Shown here: piece after piece, positions 27,256 through 36,900 of the stretch
How positions within the stretch are numbered: the first letter of the stretch is position 1
Layout: each line of letters starts with the position of its first letter
DNA from: Saprospiraceae bacterium
GTDB taxonomy: Bacteria; Bacteroidota; Bacteroidia; Chitinophagales; Saprospiraceae
Reading direction: 5' to 3'
Assembly (NCBI GenBank): GCA_016722295.1
Contig: JADKGL010000031.1
Location: 1-42,409, forward strand
DNA length: 42,409 nt
Position numbers and translations under genes: made by a program
The notes under the pieces: generated by a model
Told to the model about the DNA's origin: nothing
Seen by the model: the letters and a program-made list of their open reading frames with translations, nothing else
Database searches by the model: none

Positions 27256-27306
27256 TGTTTTTAATAATTTCTATGAGAAATACTAAAATTTATTTTGCTA
27301 CGAAAA

Positions 27307-29433
27307 CTATTTTTTTAAACTCAACTGGACACGTTCTCTATTTATATCAATTGTGATCACTTTAGCTTTAACTTTCTGTTTTAATTTTACAATTTCGTTA
27401 GGATCTGAAATAAATTTGTCACTTAATTCAGATATGTGAATTAAACCCGAAATTTTTATCCCAATATCCACAAAAGCGCCAAATTTTGTAATATTGGTAA
27501 TAATACCATTTACAATCATACCTTCCTTAAGATCTTGAATACTTCTAATACCTTCAAGATATTCAAATTTTTCGATCTCACCTCTTGGATCCAATCCAGG
27601 TTTATCAAGTTCTACAAGTATATCTTTTATGGTATATTCTCCAACTTTATCTGTGATAAAATCAGCTAATTTCACAGCTTTGCGAAGCTGACTATTAGCT
27701 ACAAAATCAGAAGTACTCACTCCTATAGAAGATGCCATTTGATCTACGAGTGTATAATGTTCTGGTAAAATAGCAGTATTATCTAAAATTGAGATTCCAT
27801 CTTTAATGCGTATAAAACCTGCACATTGTTCGAACGCTTTTGGCCCTAGTCGTGGCACTTTTTTAAGTTCTGTCTTGCTCTCAATTTTCCCCTTTTCATT
27901 TCGATATTGAATTATGTTTTCTGAAATCGTATTGCCTAAACCTGAAATATAATTCAACAAATATTTCGACGCTGTATTAACATTTATTCCTACCTGATTG
28001 ACACAACTTACAAGCGTGCTATCTAATTTTTCTTTAAGCATTTTCTGATTCACATCATGTTGATATTGTCCAATGCCTATTGATTTTGGATCAATCTTGA
28101 TCAACTCAGCCATTGGATCCAACAATCGTCTACCAATAGACACGGCACCTCGATAAGTCAGATCTAATGTAGGAAACTCTTCACGAGCGACTTCTGAAGC
28201 GGAGTAAATAGACGCACCCTGTTCGCTAATATTGAAAATCGATATGTCAGTTGTGTCTAGCACACTGTTCAACCAATCTACGATGTCCCGTCCACCTGTA
28301 CCATCGCCAACAGCTATAAATTTAATATTGTATTGCTTGATATCTTTATGAATTTTTTGATATGCTTCTTCCGTCTGTTGCATTGGTGCTAATGGAAATA
28401 TGGTATAATGTTTTAGCAACATTGCTGCTTCATCTAATACAACCACTTTGCTCCCTGTCCGAAAGCCGGGATCTATAGCAATGATTTTCTTCTCACCGAG
28501 GGGTGCTTCCATAAACAATTGACGAATATTCTCTGAAAACACTTGAATAGCGACTTCATCAGATTTGTCCTTCATAATTTTTCTGACCTGGTTTTCTATA
28601 CTTTCGCTCAAGGATTTTTCCCAAACCATTTGACAAGTCTTTGCTATGAGTATTCCACTTTCAGTCTTATTTTTAACATACTTCATTTGAATCCGATGGA
28701 TCACTTCACTCTCTTCTATAATAAATTTTATTCTTAACAATTTTAATTGCTCTCCTCTTTCAATAGCTAAAAATCGATGAGATGGTATTTTACGAATGGG
28801 TTCAGAATAATCAAAATAATCTTTAAAAACTGTGGCTTCTTTTTCTTTCGTTTTGATTAATTTTGAACTTATGGAATAGTACTTTACATACAACTCACGA
28901 ATTTGCTCACGCAGAGCAACATCATTAAAAATATTCTCTGCAATGATATCCTGTGCCCCTTGCAACACTTGCTCAATGGAGGGAAATGCTTCGCAAATAT
29001 ATTTTTTAGCTTGTGGAGATAATTCTTGATTCGGCTGTCTTAGGATAAATTCAGCTAGTGGCAAAAGCCCATTTTCAATCGCAATATCTGCTTTTGTTTT
29101 TTTCTTCTTTTTATAGGGAGCATAAAGATCTTCAAGTGTCAATAGATCTAGTGCTTGGTTTATTTTCTCTTGAAGTTCTGAAGTGAGCTGCCCTTGTTCT
29201 GCTATTGTCTCAAGAATAAATTTTCTGCGATCATCGAGCTCAATGAGATCCTTTTGAATTTTCGCTATTCGAAATATTTCAACTTCATCTAGTCCCTGTG
29301 TTTTTTCCTTCCTATATCTTGCGATAAATGGGATCGTATTCCCTTCTTCAAGCAAGGATAATACAGCTTTTACTTGAATCAAAGAAATACCCGATGATTT
29401 TTGGATTCTATTCGCAATATGAAGTTCAATCAT
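27307..29433 (-). CDS. tex: Tex-family RNA-binding transcription accessory protein
   Basis: A 708-residue Tex protein. The Tex N-terminal helical region opens with IQVKAVLSLLEEGNTIPFIARYRKEKTQGLDEVE. The YqgF-like RNase H fold contains IIAIDPGFRTGSKVVVLDE, two helix-hairpin-helix motifs follow (LNYISGLGNTISENIIQYR; VPRLGPKAFEQCAGFIRI), and a C-terminal S1 domain (VNGIITNITKFGAFVDIGI) binds nucleic acid. Tex is widespread and affects transcription and stress survival; its exact activity is not settled. Slightly shorter than the 750-780 usual in proteobacteria. The gene stands alone. Confidence 0.95.
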   Translation of the reverse strand: MIELHIANRIQKSSGISLIQVKAVLSLLEEGNTIPFIARYRKEKTQGLDEVEIFRIAKIQKDLIELDDRRKFILETIAEQGQLTSELQEKINQALDLLTLEDLYAPYKKKKKTKADIAIENGLLPLAEFILRQPNQELSPQAKKYICEAFPSIEQVLQGAQDIIAENIFNDVALREQIRELYVKYYSISSKLIKTKEKEATVFKDYFDYSEPIRKIPSHRFLAIERGEQLKLLRIKFIIEESEVIHRIQMKYVKNKTESGILIAKTCQMVWEKSLSESIENQVRKIMKDKSDEVAIQVFSENIRQLFMEAPLGEKKIIAIDPGFRTGSKVVVLDEAAMLLKHYTIFPLAPMQQTEEAYQKIHKDIKQYNIKFIAVGDGTGGRDIVDWLNSVLDTTDISIFNISEQGASIYSASEVAREEFPTLDLTYRGAVSIGRRLLDPMAELIKIDPKSIGIGQYQHDVNQKMLKEKLDSTLVSCVNQVGINVNTASKYLLNYISGLGNTISENIIQYRNEKGKIESKTELKKVPRLGPKAFEQCAGFIRIKDGISILDNTAILPEHYTLVDQMASSIGVSTSDFVANSQLRKAVKLADFITDKVGEYTIKDILVELDKPGLDPRGEIEKFEYLEGIRSIQDLKEGMIVNGIITNITKFGAFVDIGIKISGLIHISELSDKFISDPNEIVKLKQKVKAKVITIDINRERVQLSLKK

Positions 29434-29511
29434 ACTGCAAAGAAAATTCCTTTACACCGATTTTACTAACTTATTTTCTGTAATCAGATCTGTATCTCTC
29501 AAAAAAGCTTC

Positions 29512-29985
29512 TTAAAATGTTCCTACGACATCAGAATCCTCCTTGCTGCGATATACGATTACTTTAAAATAAATTGGAGGTTTACCAATATCAGAAATCA
29601 CTCTTGCAAAATCTACTTGTGAATTCAAATTAGCACGATAAACATAGAAGTTTTTCTTAGAAGATGCATGATATTCTTTCTTGGGTAATCGAATGAATAC
29701 ATCATCATTATTGGTAGAAAATCTAACTTTATAATTAGGCAGTTTTTCTGATTCTGATTCAAAAGCTGCTTCTACTACTATGCGCTCTACCTTCTCTGGT
29801 TTTGGTAGATTGATCTGATAGCTACCGGTCCAATTATTGTAAACTCCAGCACTGTACACATCTTCACCAGAATAAATATCAGTATTAAAAATTGAAATAA
29901 GTTCTCGCTGTGAAGCCAGCTCTAAGCCCATAAACAGACTTAGTAAAAAGGTTAAGTTTCGTCCTAGGACAACTCGATTCGTCAT
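29512..29985 (-). CDS. Predicted exported protein of unknown function, about 157 aa
   Basis: I do not recognise the family. The protein begins MTNRVVLGRNLTFLLSLFMGLELASQ, a plausible signal peptide, followed by a domain of about 130 residues in which beta-strand-like segments alternate with charged turns (GSYQINLPKPEKVERIVVE; VDFARVISDIGKPPIYFKVIVY). The open frame extends back to 30042, but a -7 promoter box at 30007-30014 would then be inside the coding region, so I use ATG 29985. It follows tex with a gap of about 80 nt but seems to have its own promoter. Confidence 0.6.
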   Translation of the reverse strand: MTNRVVLGRNLTFLLSLFMGLELASQRELISIFNTDIYSGEDVYSAGVYNNWTGSYQINLPKPEKVERIVVEAAFESESEKLPNYKVRFSTNNDDVFIRLPKKEYHASSKKNFYVYRANLNSQVDFARVISDIGKPPIYFKVIVYRSKEDSDVVGTF

Positions 29986-30006
29986 GATTGGTCTCTTTCT
30001 CTGATT

Positions 30007-30014
30007 CAAAGTTA
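30007..30014 (-). promoter_or_regulatory. -7 box that decides the start of the 157-aa gene
   Basis: TAACTTTG on the minus strand matches TAnnTTTG and lies 22 nt before ATG 29985. The nearest TTG is 25 nt further up, longer than usual. Confidence 0.4.
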
Positions 30015-30164
30015 AGACGAAATTTTGTAAAATAAGTAACAAGCAAATTTTATTGCTATATATTTATTATCATATGTATATTATTTTGCATTTTAAAGAA
30101 ATAAGTATTACAAAATAAAATATATAAAAAAGACCAATTGTCTTGTTTCGTTACGAACCAAAAC

Positions 30165-30704
30165 TTAGTTCACTTTTGCACCTTTTACTACTTTGGTACT
30201 CTTCTCAAGATTATGTGCTCGCTTGAGATCTACCAGCAGACAAGCCCATGCAGCATCCGAAGAAGTGTGATATTCTTTCCCATCGTAACTTATTATCCCA
30301 CTTCTTTTTTCCCAGTCCTTAGCCAATAGTGCGTAACGATTGCTCAATTTTGGGTTTGGTCCAAACATTAAAAATTTTGGGTTTTCACTTTTTTCAAAGC
30401 TGATTGCAAAACGATCTTCTTTTGGGGAGAAATGAAACAGACAAGGAGTACCTTCTCTAAAAATAATCTCCTCCACTTTCTCACCATTAATCGTCTTGAT
30501 CTTTCCCTCTTTAATCGTAGTCTGCCCATTCTCAGCTTTACGTCTCAGTACGATATCATCAGAAATATAAAATTGAATTTGCTTCAATTCATCATTAGTC
30601 CATTTATTCTCTTCGTATAATTTTTGTGTAAAAGGTGTCAACGTTGGACTGCAAGAAGTTAATAATAGCCCTAAAAAACTGGATAGAAAAAATATATTTC
30701 GCAT
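30165..30704 (-). CDS. Predicted lipoprotein of unknown function, 179 aa
   Basis: MRNIFFLSSFLGLLLTSC places a lipidation site at C18. The domain begins TPFTQKLYEENKWTNDELKQIQFYISDDIVLRR, a pattern I associate with a conserved but uncharacterised Bacteroidota lipoprotein, and continues with beta-rich sequence (EEIIFREGTPCLFHF; YALLAKDWEKRSGIISYDGKEY). No catalytic motif is apparent. It lies 122 nt upstream of the 157-aa exported protein on the same strand and is divergent from the 521-aa secreted protein. Confidence 0.7.
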   Translation of the reverse strand: MRNIFFLSSFLGLLLTSCSPTLTPFTQKLYEENKWTNDELKQIQFYISDDIVLRRKAENGQTTIKEGKIKTINGEKVEEIIFREGTPCLFHFSPKEDRFAISFEKSENPKFLMFGPNPKLSNRYALLAKDWEKRSGIISYDGKEYHTSSDAAWACLLVDLKRAHNLEKSTKVVKGAKVN

Positions 30705-30926
30705 AAAAATTTATTTGTTTGACTGCGAATGTAATTCGAAGTTTAATACTAAGCAGCATATTTAATATTCCCTTAACGCGATCTAAGGAATATTTAACAT
30801 AAATGGGTTAAATAAATACACCTCAAACAATTCACTAATATAAACATATCGAGAATTAAAACCCAAAAGTAGAATTTAACTTGATTGAAAAAAAAGCAAA
30901 TAATCCAAGTATTTACAAAATCTTAC

Positions 30927-30934
30927 TATATTTG
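30927..30934 (+). promoter_or_regulatory. -7 box upstream of the 521-aa secreted protein gene
   Basis: TATATTTG on the plus strand matches TAnnTTTG and lies 15 nt before ATG 30950. It lies inside a longer open frame that begins at 30881, which argues that the true start is the later ATG. Confidence 0.45.
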
Positions 30935-30949
30935 ATAAAAAAATTAAAT

Positions 30950-32512
30950 ATGGCATCTTTTAAAATCAAAATAATTACACTTTTCATTTGTGCTTCCTAT
31001 TTCTCAACTGCACAGACTATCACCAAACCTAAAGTAATCAAATCCGAACAATACAAATCTGTTAGAGATTGGGATCCATTAAAATTGGAATACACCACCA
31101 TCATTGGAATAGCTAATGATAGTATTGGAAATAGCTACTTACTTAAATCTGACCCAAGACAAAAAGATAAATTAGGTTTACTCAGTATTGAAATCTTTGA
31201 CAATAATCTTAAACAGCTTCTTTCAAAAAATCTTGAAGTTCCAGCAGATGCTGGACATTTTTACAACATTGAAAATTACTACACTTTAAATAATACTCCT
31301 ACCCTATTCTACTCGCAATTCCAGAAAGACAAATCAAAAAAAGTTTTCTACTTCCTTCAATTAGATAACAAAGGAAACTTTTCAAAAAAAGGCAAAATGG
31401 TGGAAGTCATAACCAAAGAAGAAAATCATGGAAATTTTGAAATTATTCAATCAAAAAATAGAAATACCTTTATGGTAGTAGTCTATCCTCCAATAAAAAA
31501 TAAAGGAAATATGACAGCTAGTTGTTTTGTATTTAATGATAAAATCGAAAAATTGAAAAGCTTTGAAGTAGATTTTAAAAACAACCCAGATAATATTTTA
31601 AAATCTGAGTGGACACTTAGCGAAGAAGGAATCCCATTTTGCTTGGTGGGTGTGAAAGACCCTAAACTAAAAAAATATCAAAGCTCTTTATTTATGTATG
31701 AAGACACAAATAACCCTACCCAATATGATTTAAATAAAAAAGACAATCGAGTCTCAGATCTAATGATTACTTTGGAGGACAAAGATGAAATTACATTTGT
31801 TGGAAATTATGTTGGTATGGATCATGATCTTTCTCAAGGTGCAGTTTTTCTAAAAATAGGAAAATCAGATAAAAAAGTTAAGATTGTAAAAACAAATCAA
31901 TTTTCTGATGAAGTTTTGGCTTATTTTAAAATTAAACCAATAAAACCATTAACAGAAAAAGGTATAGAATACCAATCACCTTATTGGGCTGGCTCGACAC
32001 CTTCTAGAAATTCATTTTTAGTATTAGGTAGATTTGTAAATTACTTTACATCAAAATCCGATTATACTAATACTGGCCATTCCTTTGTCATAATGAAATT
32101 TGGACCAAATGGCGAGTTGTTATTTGAGAAAATTCAACCATATGGAAACACTGCTTACATAGGCAACGAAGGTATTCGACCAAATTATTTTATAATGGGA
32201 GAAGAACTAGGTGTACTACACAATAATAGAGAAAAAATTGTTGAAAAAATAAAAAAAGGAATTCCTTCAGAAGATAAACTAGGTGGATCTCAAGTAAGTC
32301 ATGCCAATAGTGGATTGGGAAAAAGAGGAGATATTAATTTATATTTACAAGCTTTTAATTCTTCTGGGCAGAGCCGATTTATACAACTAACAAATCATGA
32401 AGTCGACCAAATTTCAGTAACCAATAACCCGACTTGGATTAGAAAAGATAATTCAATGGTAGTAGGTATTATTGGCCTTCAATCTTATGGGCTTATGAAG
32501 CTTAATTTTTAA
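30950..32512 (+). CDS. Predicted secreted protein of unknown function, about 520 aa
   Basis: I do not recognise the family. From ATG 30950 the protein opens with a signal peptide (MASFKIKIITLFICASYF, then STAQ). The rest alternates short beta-strand segments and turns, with recurring aromatic strand ends such as YFLQLDNKGNFSKKGK, FVIMKFGPNGELLFEK and LYLQAFNSSGQSRFIQL, which suggests a beta-propeller. It lacks a T9SS sorting domain and a lipobox, so it is probably periplasmic. An in-frame start at 30881 would add 23 residues and push the signal peptide inwards; the promoter box at 30927-30934 speaks against it. Confidence 0.65.
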   Translation: MASFKIKIITLFICASYFSTAQTITKPKVIKSEQYKSVRDWDPLKLEYTTIIGIANDSIGNSYLLKSDPRQKDKLGLLSIEIFDNNLKQLLSKNLEVPADAGHFYNIENYYTLNNTPTLFYSQFQKDKSKKVFYFLQLDNKGNFSKKGKMVEVITKEENHGNFEIIQSKNRNTFMVVVYPPIKNKGNMTASCFVFNDKIEKLKSFEVDFKNNPDNILKSEWTLSEEGIPFCLVGVKDPKLKKYQSSLFMYEDTNNPTQYDLNKKDNRVSDLMITLEDKDEITFVGNYVGMDHDLSQGAVFLKIGKSDKKVKIVKTNQFSDEVLAYFKIKPIKPLTEKGIEYQSPYWAGSTPSRNSFLVLGRFVNYFTSKSDYTNTGHSFVIMKFGPNGELLFEKIQPYGNTAYIGNEGIRPNYFIMGEELGVLHNNREKIVEKIKKGIPSEDKLGGSQVSHANSGLGKRGDINLYLQAFNSSGQSRFIQLTNHEVDQISVTNNPTWIRKDNSMVVGIIGLQSYGLMKLNF

Positions 32513-32857
32513 CAAAGTATACCATGCTGGCTCAAGTCTTAGCCCAATAGTCGAAGTTCTTACCTTCAATAAAATACATTCTGAATTCTGAATTTTAAAT
32601 TCAAAATATAATGCAATTTAAAAAATGCAATTCACTTTTGGAAATTTACGCAACTCAGCAATTGAAATAATTGAACGTAATGATAATCTTATTTATATTA
32701 TTAGGCGGTGCGTCTCTTATAAATAAAATTGGCAAATTAAGTAGTTATCAAGTAGTGGAATAGGATCTAATATGAAACAATTCCACTACTTGATAATTTA
32801 TATTATACCTTCTTAATTACATATTTTCAAATTTTCTTTTGATCGGCAATATTCTTT
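32513..32857. other. 345-nt gap between convergent genes
   Basis: It separates the secreted protein gene (plus) from the efflux adaptor gene (minus). I see no open frame of note. The only clear structure is the 17-bp inverted repeat at 32745-32796. Confidence 0.6.
32745..32796. terminator. Perfect 17-bp inverted repeat with 18-nt loop
   Basis: TTATCAAGTAGTGGAAT (32745-32761) is exactly complementary to ATTCCACTACTTGATAA (32780-32796). It lies between convergent genes, 62 nt after the adaptor stop on the minus strand. It lacks a long T-run on either side, so it could be a factor-assisted bidirectional terminator or another kind of palindromic element. Confidence 0.55.
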
Positions 32858-33994
32858 TTATTCTTCTGCTGTATTCTTCATCTTCATTAATAAAGTATAG
32901 GCTCCCTTTGTAACAAATACTTTATCCTGCATTTGATCGCCATTGACAAATTCAATTTGTGTAAGTTCATTTTCTGATTTTTTCAACATCACTTCTTGCA
33001 TCAAGTATTCATTCTGTTTTGATACTACAAATACATAATCCTTTCCTTCAAAATGGACTAATCCATCATTTGGAATAACAAAGGATTTTGATGAGGTGAC
33101 TTGTATTATAGCATTCATATACATTCCTGGTAGGATAGCTTTATCATTTGAATCAAAATGACAATGAACATCTACTGTTCCATCTGAATCGACATCTTTA
33201 TTAATTAGTAATATTTTGCAATTGTATTTTTTCTCTGGATTTGTATTAGTATATGCGATTACTTTTTGCCCAATAGCCAGATTTGATATATCTTTTTCGA
33301 ATACTTTTATATTCAAATGAAAATCCGTTGGATTAATTAATTCAAACATCACTTCTGATGCAGTAATATATTTTCCGATATTTACATTTACTTTACTTAC
33401 ATATCCATTAATAGGACTCTGTATTGTTATACTTTTTGAAATTGTGTTTTCTGAAAGATTCGTTGGATTGATATGAATCAACTTCAGTTTTTCGGCGATA
33501 GCATTCATCATGATCCTCTGAATATTTGTTTCTGACAAGGCTTGCTGAGTCACCTTGTCACTGCTGGCTTGACTTTGATTTAGTTCTTTCTGTCGTTGAT
33601 ATTCAATTTCTGCAAATTGCAATTTTGTTTTTGCCAACAAATAATCTTGCTGAAGTTCTATATATTGTTGATCCTCCATAACTGCAATGACTTCACCTTT
33701 ACCTAAGTGCATTCCAGGTAAAAGTTTTGTACTCTTTAAATAACCTCCCAATGGAGCACTAATGGAAATCATATTTTGAGGAGGAACATCAATTTTTCCG
33801 TTTACTCGAATTTCTGCAGCCATTTCTTTTTGATCTATTTTGCTAGTAAGGATATCAGCAAATTGAGATTGTGTTGGAGACAAAGTAACAAGTTTTTCAT
33901 TGGAAACAGGTGCTGTAGCCTCTTGCTCAGATTTATTGTTTTTGCAAGAAGAAAGAAAACTAATGTATATGATAATGATGACTATTTTTTTCAT
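32858..33994 (-). CDS. RND efflux periplasmic adaptor lipoprotein (HlyD/CusB type)
   Basis: A 378-residue membrane fusion protein that bridges the inner-membrane RND pump and the outer-membrane channel. LSSC gives a lipidation site at C17. The lipoyl/barrel-sandwich halves are ISAPLGGYLKSTKLLPGMHLGKGEVIAVMEDQQYIELQQDY and ITIQSPINGYVSKVNVNIGKYITASEVMFELIN, separated by a helical hairpin. The beta-barrel domain with GMYMNAIIQV and the C-terminal membrane-proximal domain follow. It starts 4 nt after the CzcA-TolC gene, completing a CzcAB-type operon. This gene reads cleanly, unlike the one before it. Confidence 0.9.
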   Translation of the reverse strand: MKKIVIIIIYISFLSSCKNNKSEQEATAPVSNEKLVTLSPTQSQFADILTSKIDQKEMAAEIRVNGKIDVPPQNMISISAPLGGYLKSTKLLPGMHLGKGEVIAVMEDQQYIELQQDYLLAKTKLQFAEIEYQRQKELNQSQASSDKVTQQALSETNIQRIMMNAIAEKLKLIHINPTNLSENTISKSITIQSPINGYVSKVNVNIGKYITASEVMFELINPTDFHLNIKVFEKDISNLAIGQKVIAYTNTNPEKKYNCKILLINKDVDSDGTVDVHCHFDSNDKAILPGMYMNAIIQVTSSKSFVIPNDGLVHFEGKDYVFVVSKQNEYLMQEVMLKKSENELTQIEFVNGDQMQDKVFVTKGAYTLLMKMKNTAEE

Positions 33995-33998
33995 GATT

Positions 33999-36900
33999 TT
34001 AATTATTTTGATTGATATATTGAATTGAAATTATGATTTCATTTAGGTTCTTAACAGCATCTAGATAATTGCTTTTTATGGCAATGGCTTGACTTAACAA
34101 TTGAGAAAATTCCAAATAATTGAGTTCTCCATTGTTAAATTGTTTACTGGCAGTTGAAACCAATAGATCTGCATTGGAGAGTCCAATCGTCTCATAGTAT
34201 ACGACGACCTCATTTAACAATCTGTATTCATTTTGCAATTTTGAATATTGATTTTGCAAGGTGGAAAGCTCAGCTTGATATTGACTTTGGGTTACATTGA
34301 TTTGTAATTTCGAAGCAGAAATTTTAGCTTTTTGAGCTCGCATAAATAATGGAACGCCAACACCTAAGCTAAATGAATGGAACCGATCAGTGCCCGAATA
34401 AACCTTATTGTCAGCTCCAGCACCCTTAAATCCATTATTGAAATAGGAGAGAACAATATCAGGATAAAGTTTTGACTTCTGTACTTCTGATTGGGCTAAT
34501 GCTATATTCTTTTGATGAGATAAATATTGCAAATATGCATTTTTGCCAGTATGAATGGAGTCCATAATTAATATCTTGGATAACTTGTAAGAATTGGAAA
34601 TTGGTTTTATATTTTGGGTCGTATTAAGGAGTAATTTCAATTCCAATAAATTTAATTCTAGAGCTTGTTGAATTTGCTTTAGTTGAATATTGAAATTCGT
34701 CCGACTGTTTTCGGCGGTAATTTTTTCCAAAATATTACTTTCTCCATTTTGTAATCGAATTGTGGCTTTTTGATAAAACTGCAAAAACAAACTATCCAAT
34801 TGTAAAAGCAATTGTTCCTTTTCTTTTAAATATAAGTGTGTATAAAAAACATGACTTACATTCTTTTAATTCCTGAACATTTACAGCTACTTTTAGTAAA
34901 GAAGAGTTATATTCTTCAAAAAGTAATTTTTTTTGACATTGATATACTTGAGGTAATGAGAAATTTTGAGTCAACCCAAATTTTAATTCATTATATGCAC
35001 TATTTATTTGACCAAACTCTGTATTTACTTCTGTCTTGGGTATTTCTTTTGAAGTACGAATAAGCAATTTTGAATAGTCGCTTTTCAGTTGTTCATTTTT
35101 TAACTGATGGTTATTTTGAACAGCTATTCTTATTGCTTCATCGTATGTGATTTCTTGTTGTGCAAAAGCTTGAAATGTCGTTATTGTGAAAGCTAAAAGG
35201 AGATGTGCTTTATTTAGCTTTACTTTTGGTTTAATTCCTTTTTCAAACAAGATATATAAAAGTGGCAATACAAATAATGTAAGAAAAGTGGCTACCAATA
35301 ATCCTCCAATCACTACAGTGGCTAATGGTCTTTGGACTTCTGCACCTGCACCATTGCTTAGAGCCATAGGTAGAAATCCCAAAGAAGCTACAAATGCAGT
35401 CATAAGCACAGGACGCAATCTTACTTTTGTTCCAGTCAGTACAATGTCTTTTAAATTTTCCATGCCTTGATTTTTCAAACGATTGAATTCTGCGATAAGG
35501 ACAATTCCATTGAGTACCGCAACCCCAAACAATGCGATAAACCCAACACCTGCGCTTATACTAAAGGGCATTCCTCGTAAGGCTAAAAAGAATATTCCAC
35601 CAATAGCAGATAATGGTATTGCGGTATAAATTAGCAATCCGTGTTTCACTGAATTGAATGCAAAAAATAGTAGTATAAAAATAAGTATAAGAGATACTGG
35701 TACTGCGATTAGTAATCTTTGTTTCGCTTGATTCAAATTTTCAAAAGCACCACCGTAGGTGACAAAATATCCTGAGGGAAATTTTAATTGTGAATTTACT
35801 TTACTTTGTAATTCTTGGACAATGGACTGTACATCTCGGTCTTTTACATTAAAACCAATCACAATTCTTCTCATTGCATTTTCTCTTTGGATCTGATTTG
35901 GTCCTTCTTTGATACTCACAGTTGCCAATTTTGAAAGTGGTATTTGATTTCCATTGCGTGTAGGAATCAATAAATTTTGAACATCCTCTAGATTTTTTCT
36001 TTCATTATTTTCTAATCTTACTACGAGGTCAAATCGTTTTTCCTCTTCAAAGATTTGGCCAGAACTTTGCCCTGCAAAAGCCGTATTTACAACTTTGTTG
36101 ATATCTGCAATTGAAAGTTGATACTGTGCAATCAATGGTCTATTGTAGTCAATAATTATTTGTGGCATACCTGTGATGGGCTCTACATAGAGATTTACAG
36201 CACCTTGTACTGTGCTTATAATTTTAGAAAGTTTTTCTGCTTGGATGGCTAAACTGTCTAGATTCTCTCCAAAGATTTTGCAAACCACATCCTGTCTGGC
36301 ACCGGTCATGAGCTCATTAAATCTCATTTGTACGGGAAACTGAAAACCAGCAGTTATACCGGGCACCTCTTCAAGTGCCTTACTCATTTTTGAAGATAAT
36401 TCCGGGAAAAGTTTTTGCTGATGTCCATTCGCTTTTATCTTTAAGTATCACCATCATATCACTTGCCTCCATTGGCATTGGATCTGTCGGTACTTCCCAC
36501 TTCCTATTTTAGTTACCACTTTCAATACTTCAGGAAATTGGATTTTAATACGTGAGCAGCTTGCTGTGTACTTTTAATTGTGGTATTCAAATTACTACCT
36601 GTAAGTACTCTTGTGTCTACTGCAAAGTCACCCTCTTCTAATGCAGGGATAAATTCTCCACCCAAATTACTTAACGTGATAACAGCAGCAACAAATAATA
36701 ATACAACACTTCCAATAATTAATTTTGGAAAAGATAATACTTTCGATAAGGTAGATTGATAATAATTTTCTATTCTATTCATTATTTTATCCGAAGTATT
36801 CATGTTGTGCTTTATTTTCTTAGAAAGAAAAAAGGCACTCATCATCGGAATATAAGTAAGAGATAGAATAAATGCTCCAAGCAATGCAAATGCTACAGTT

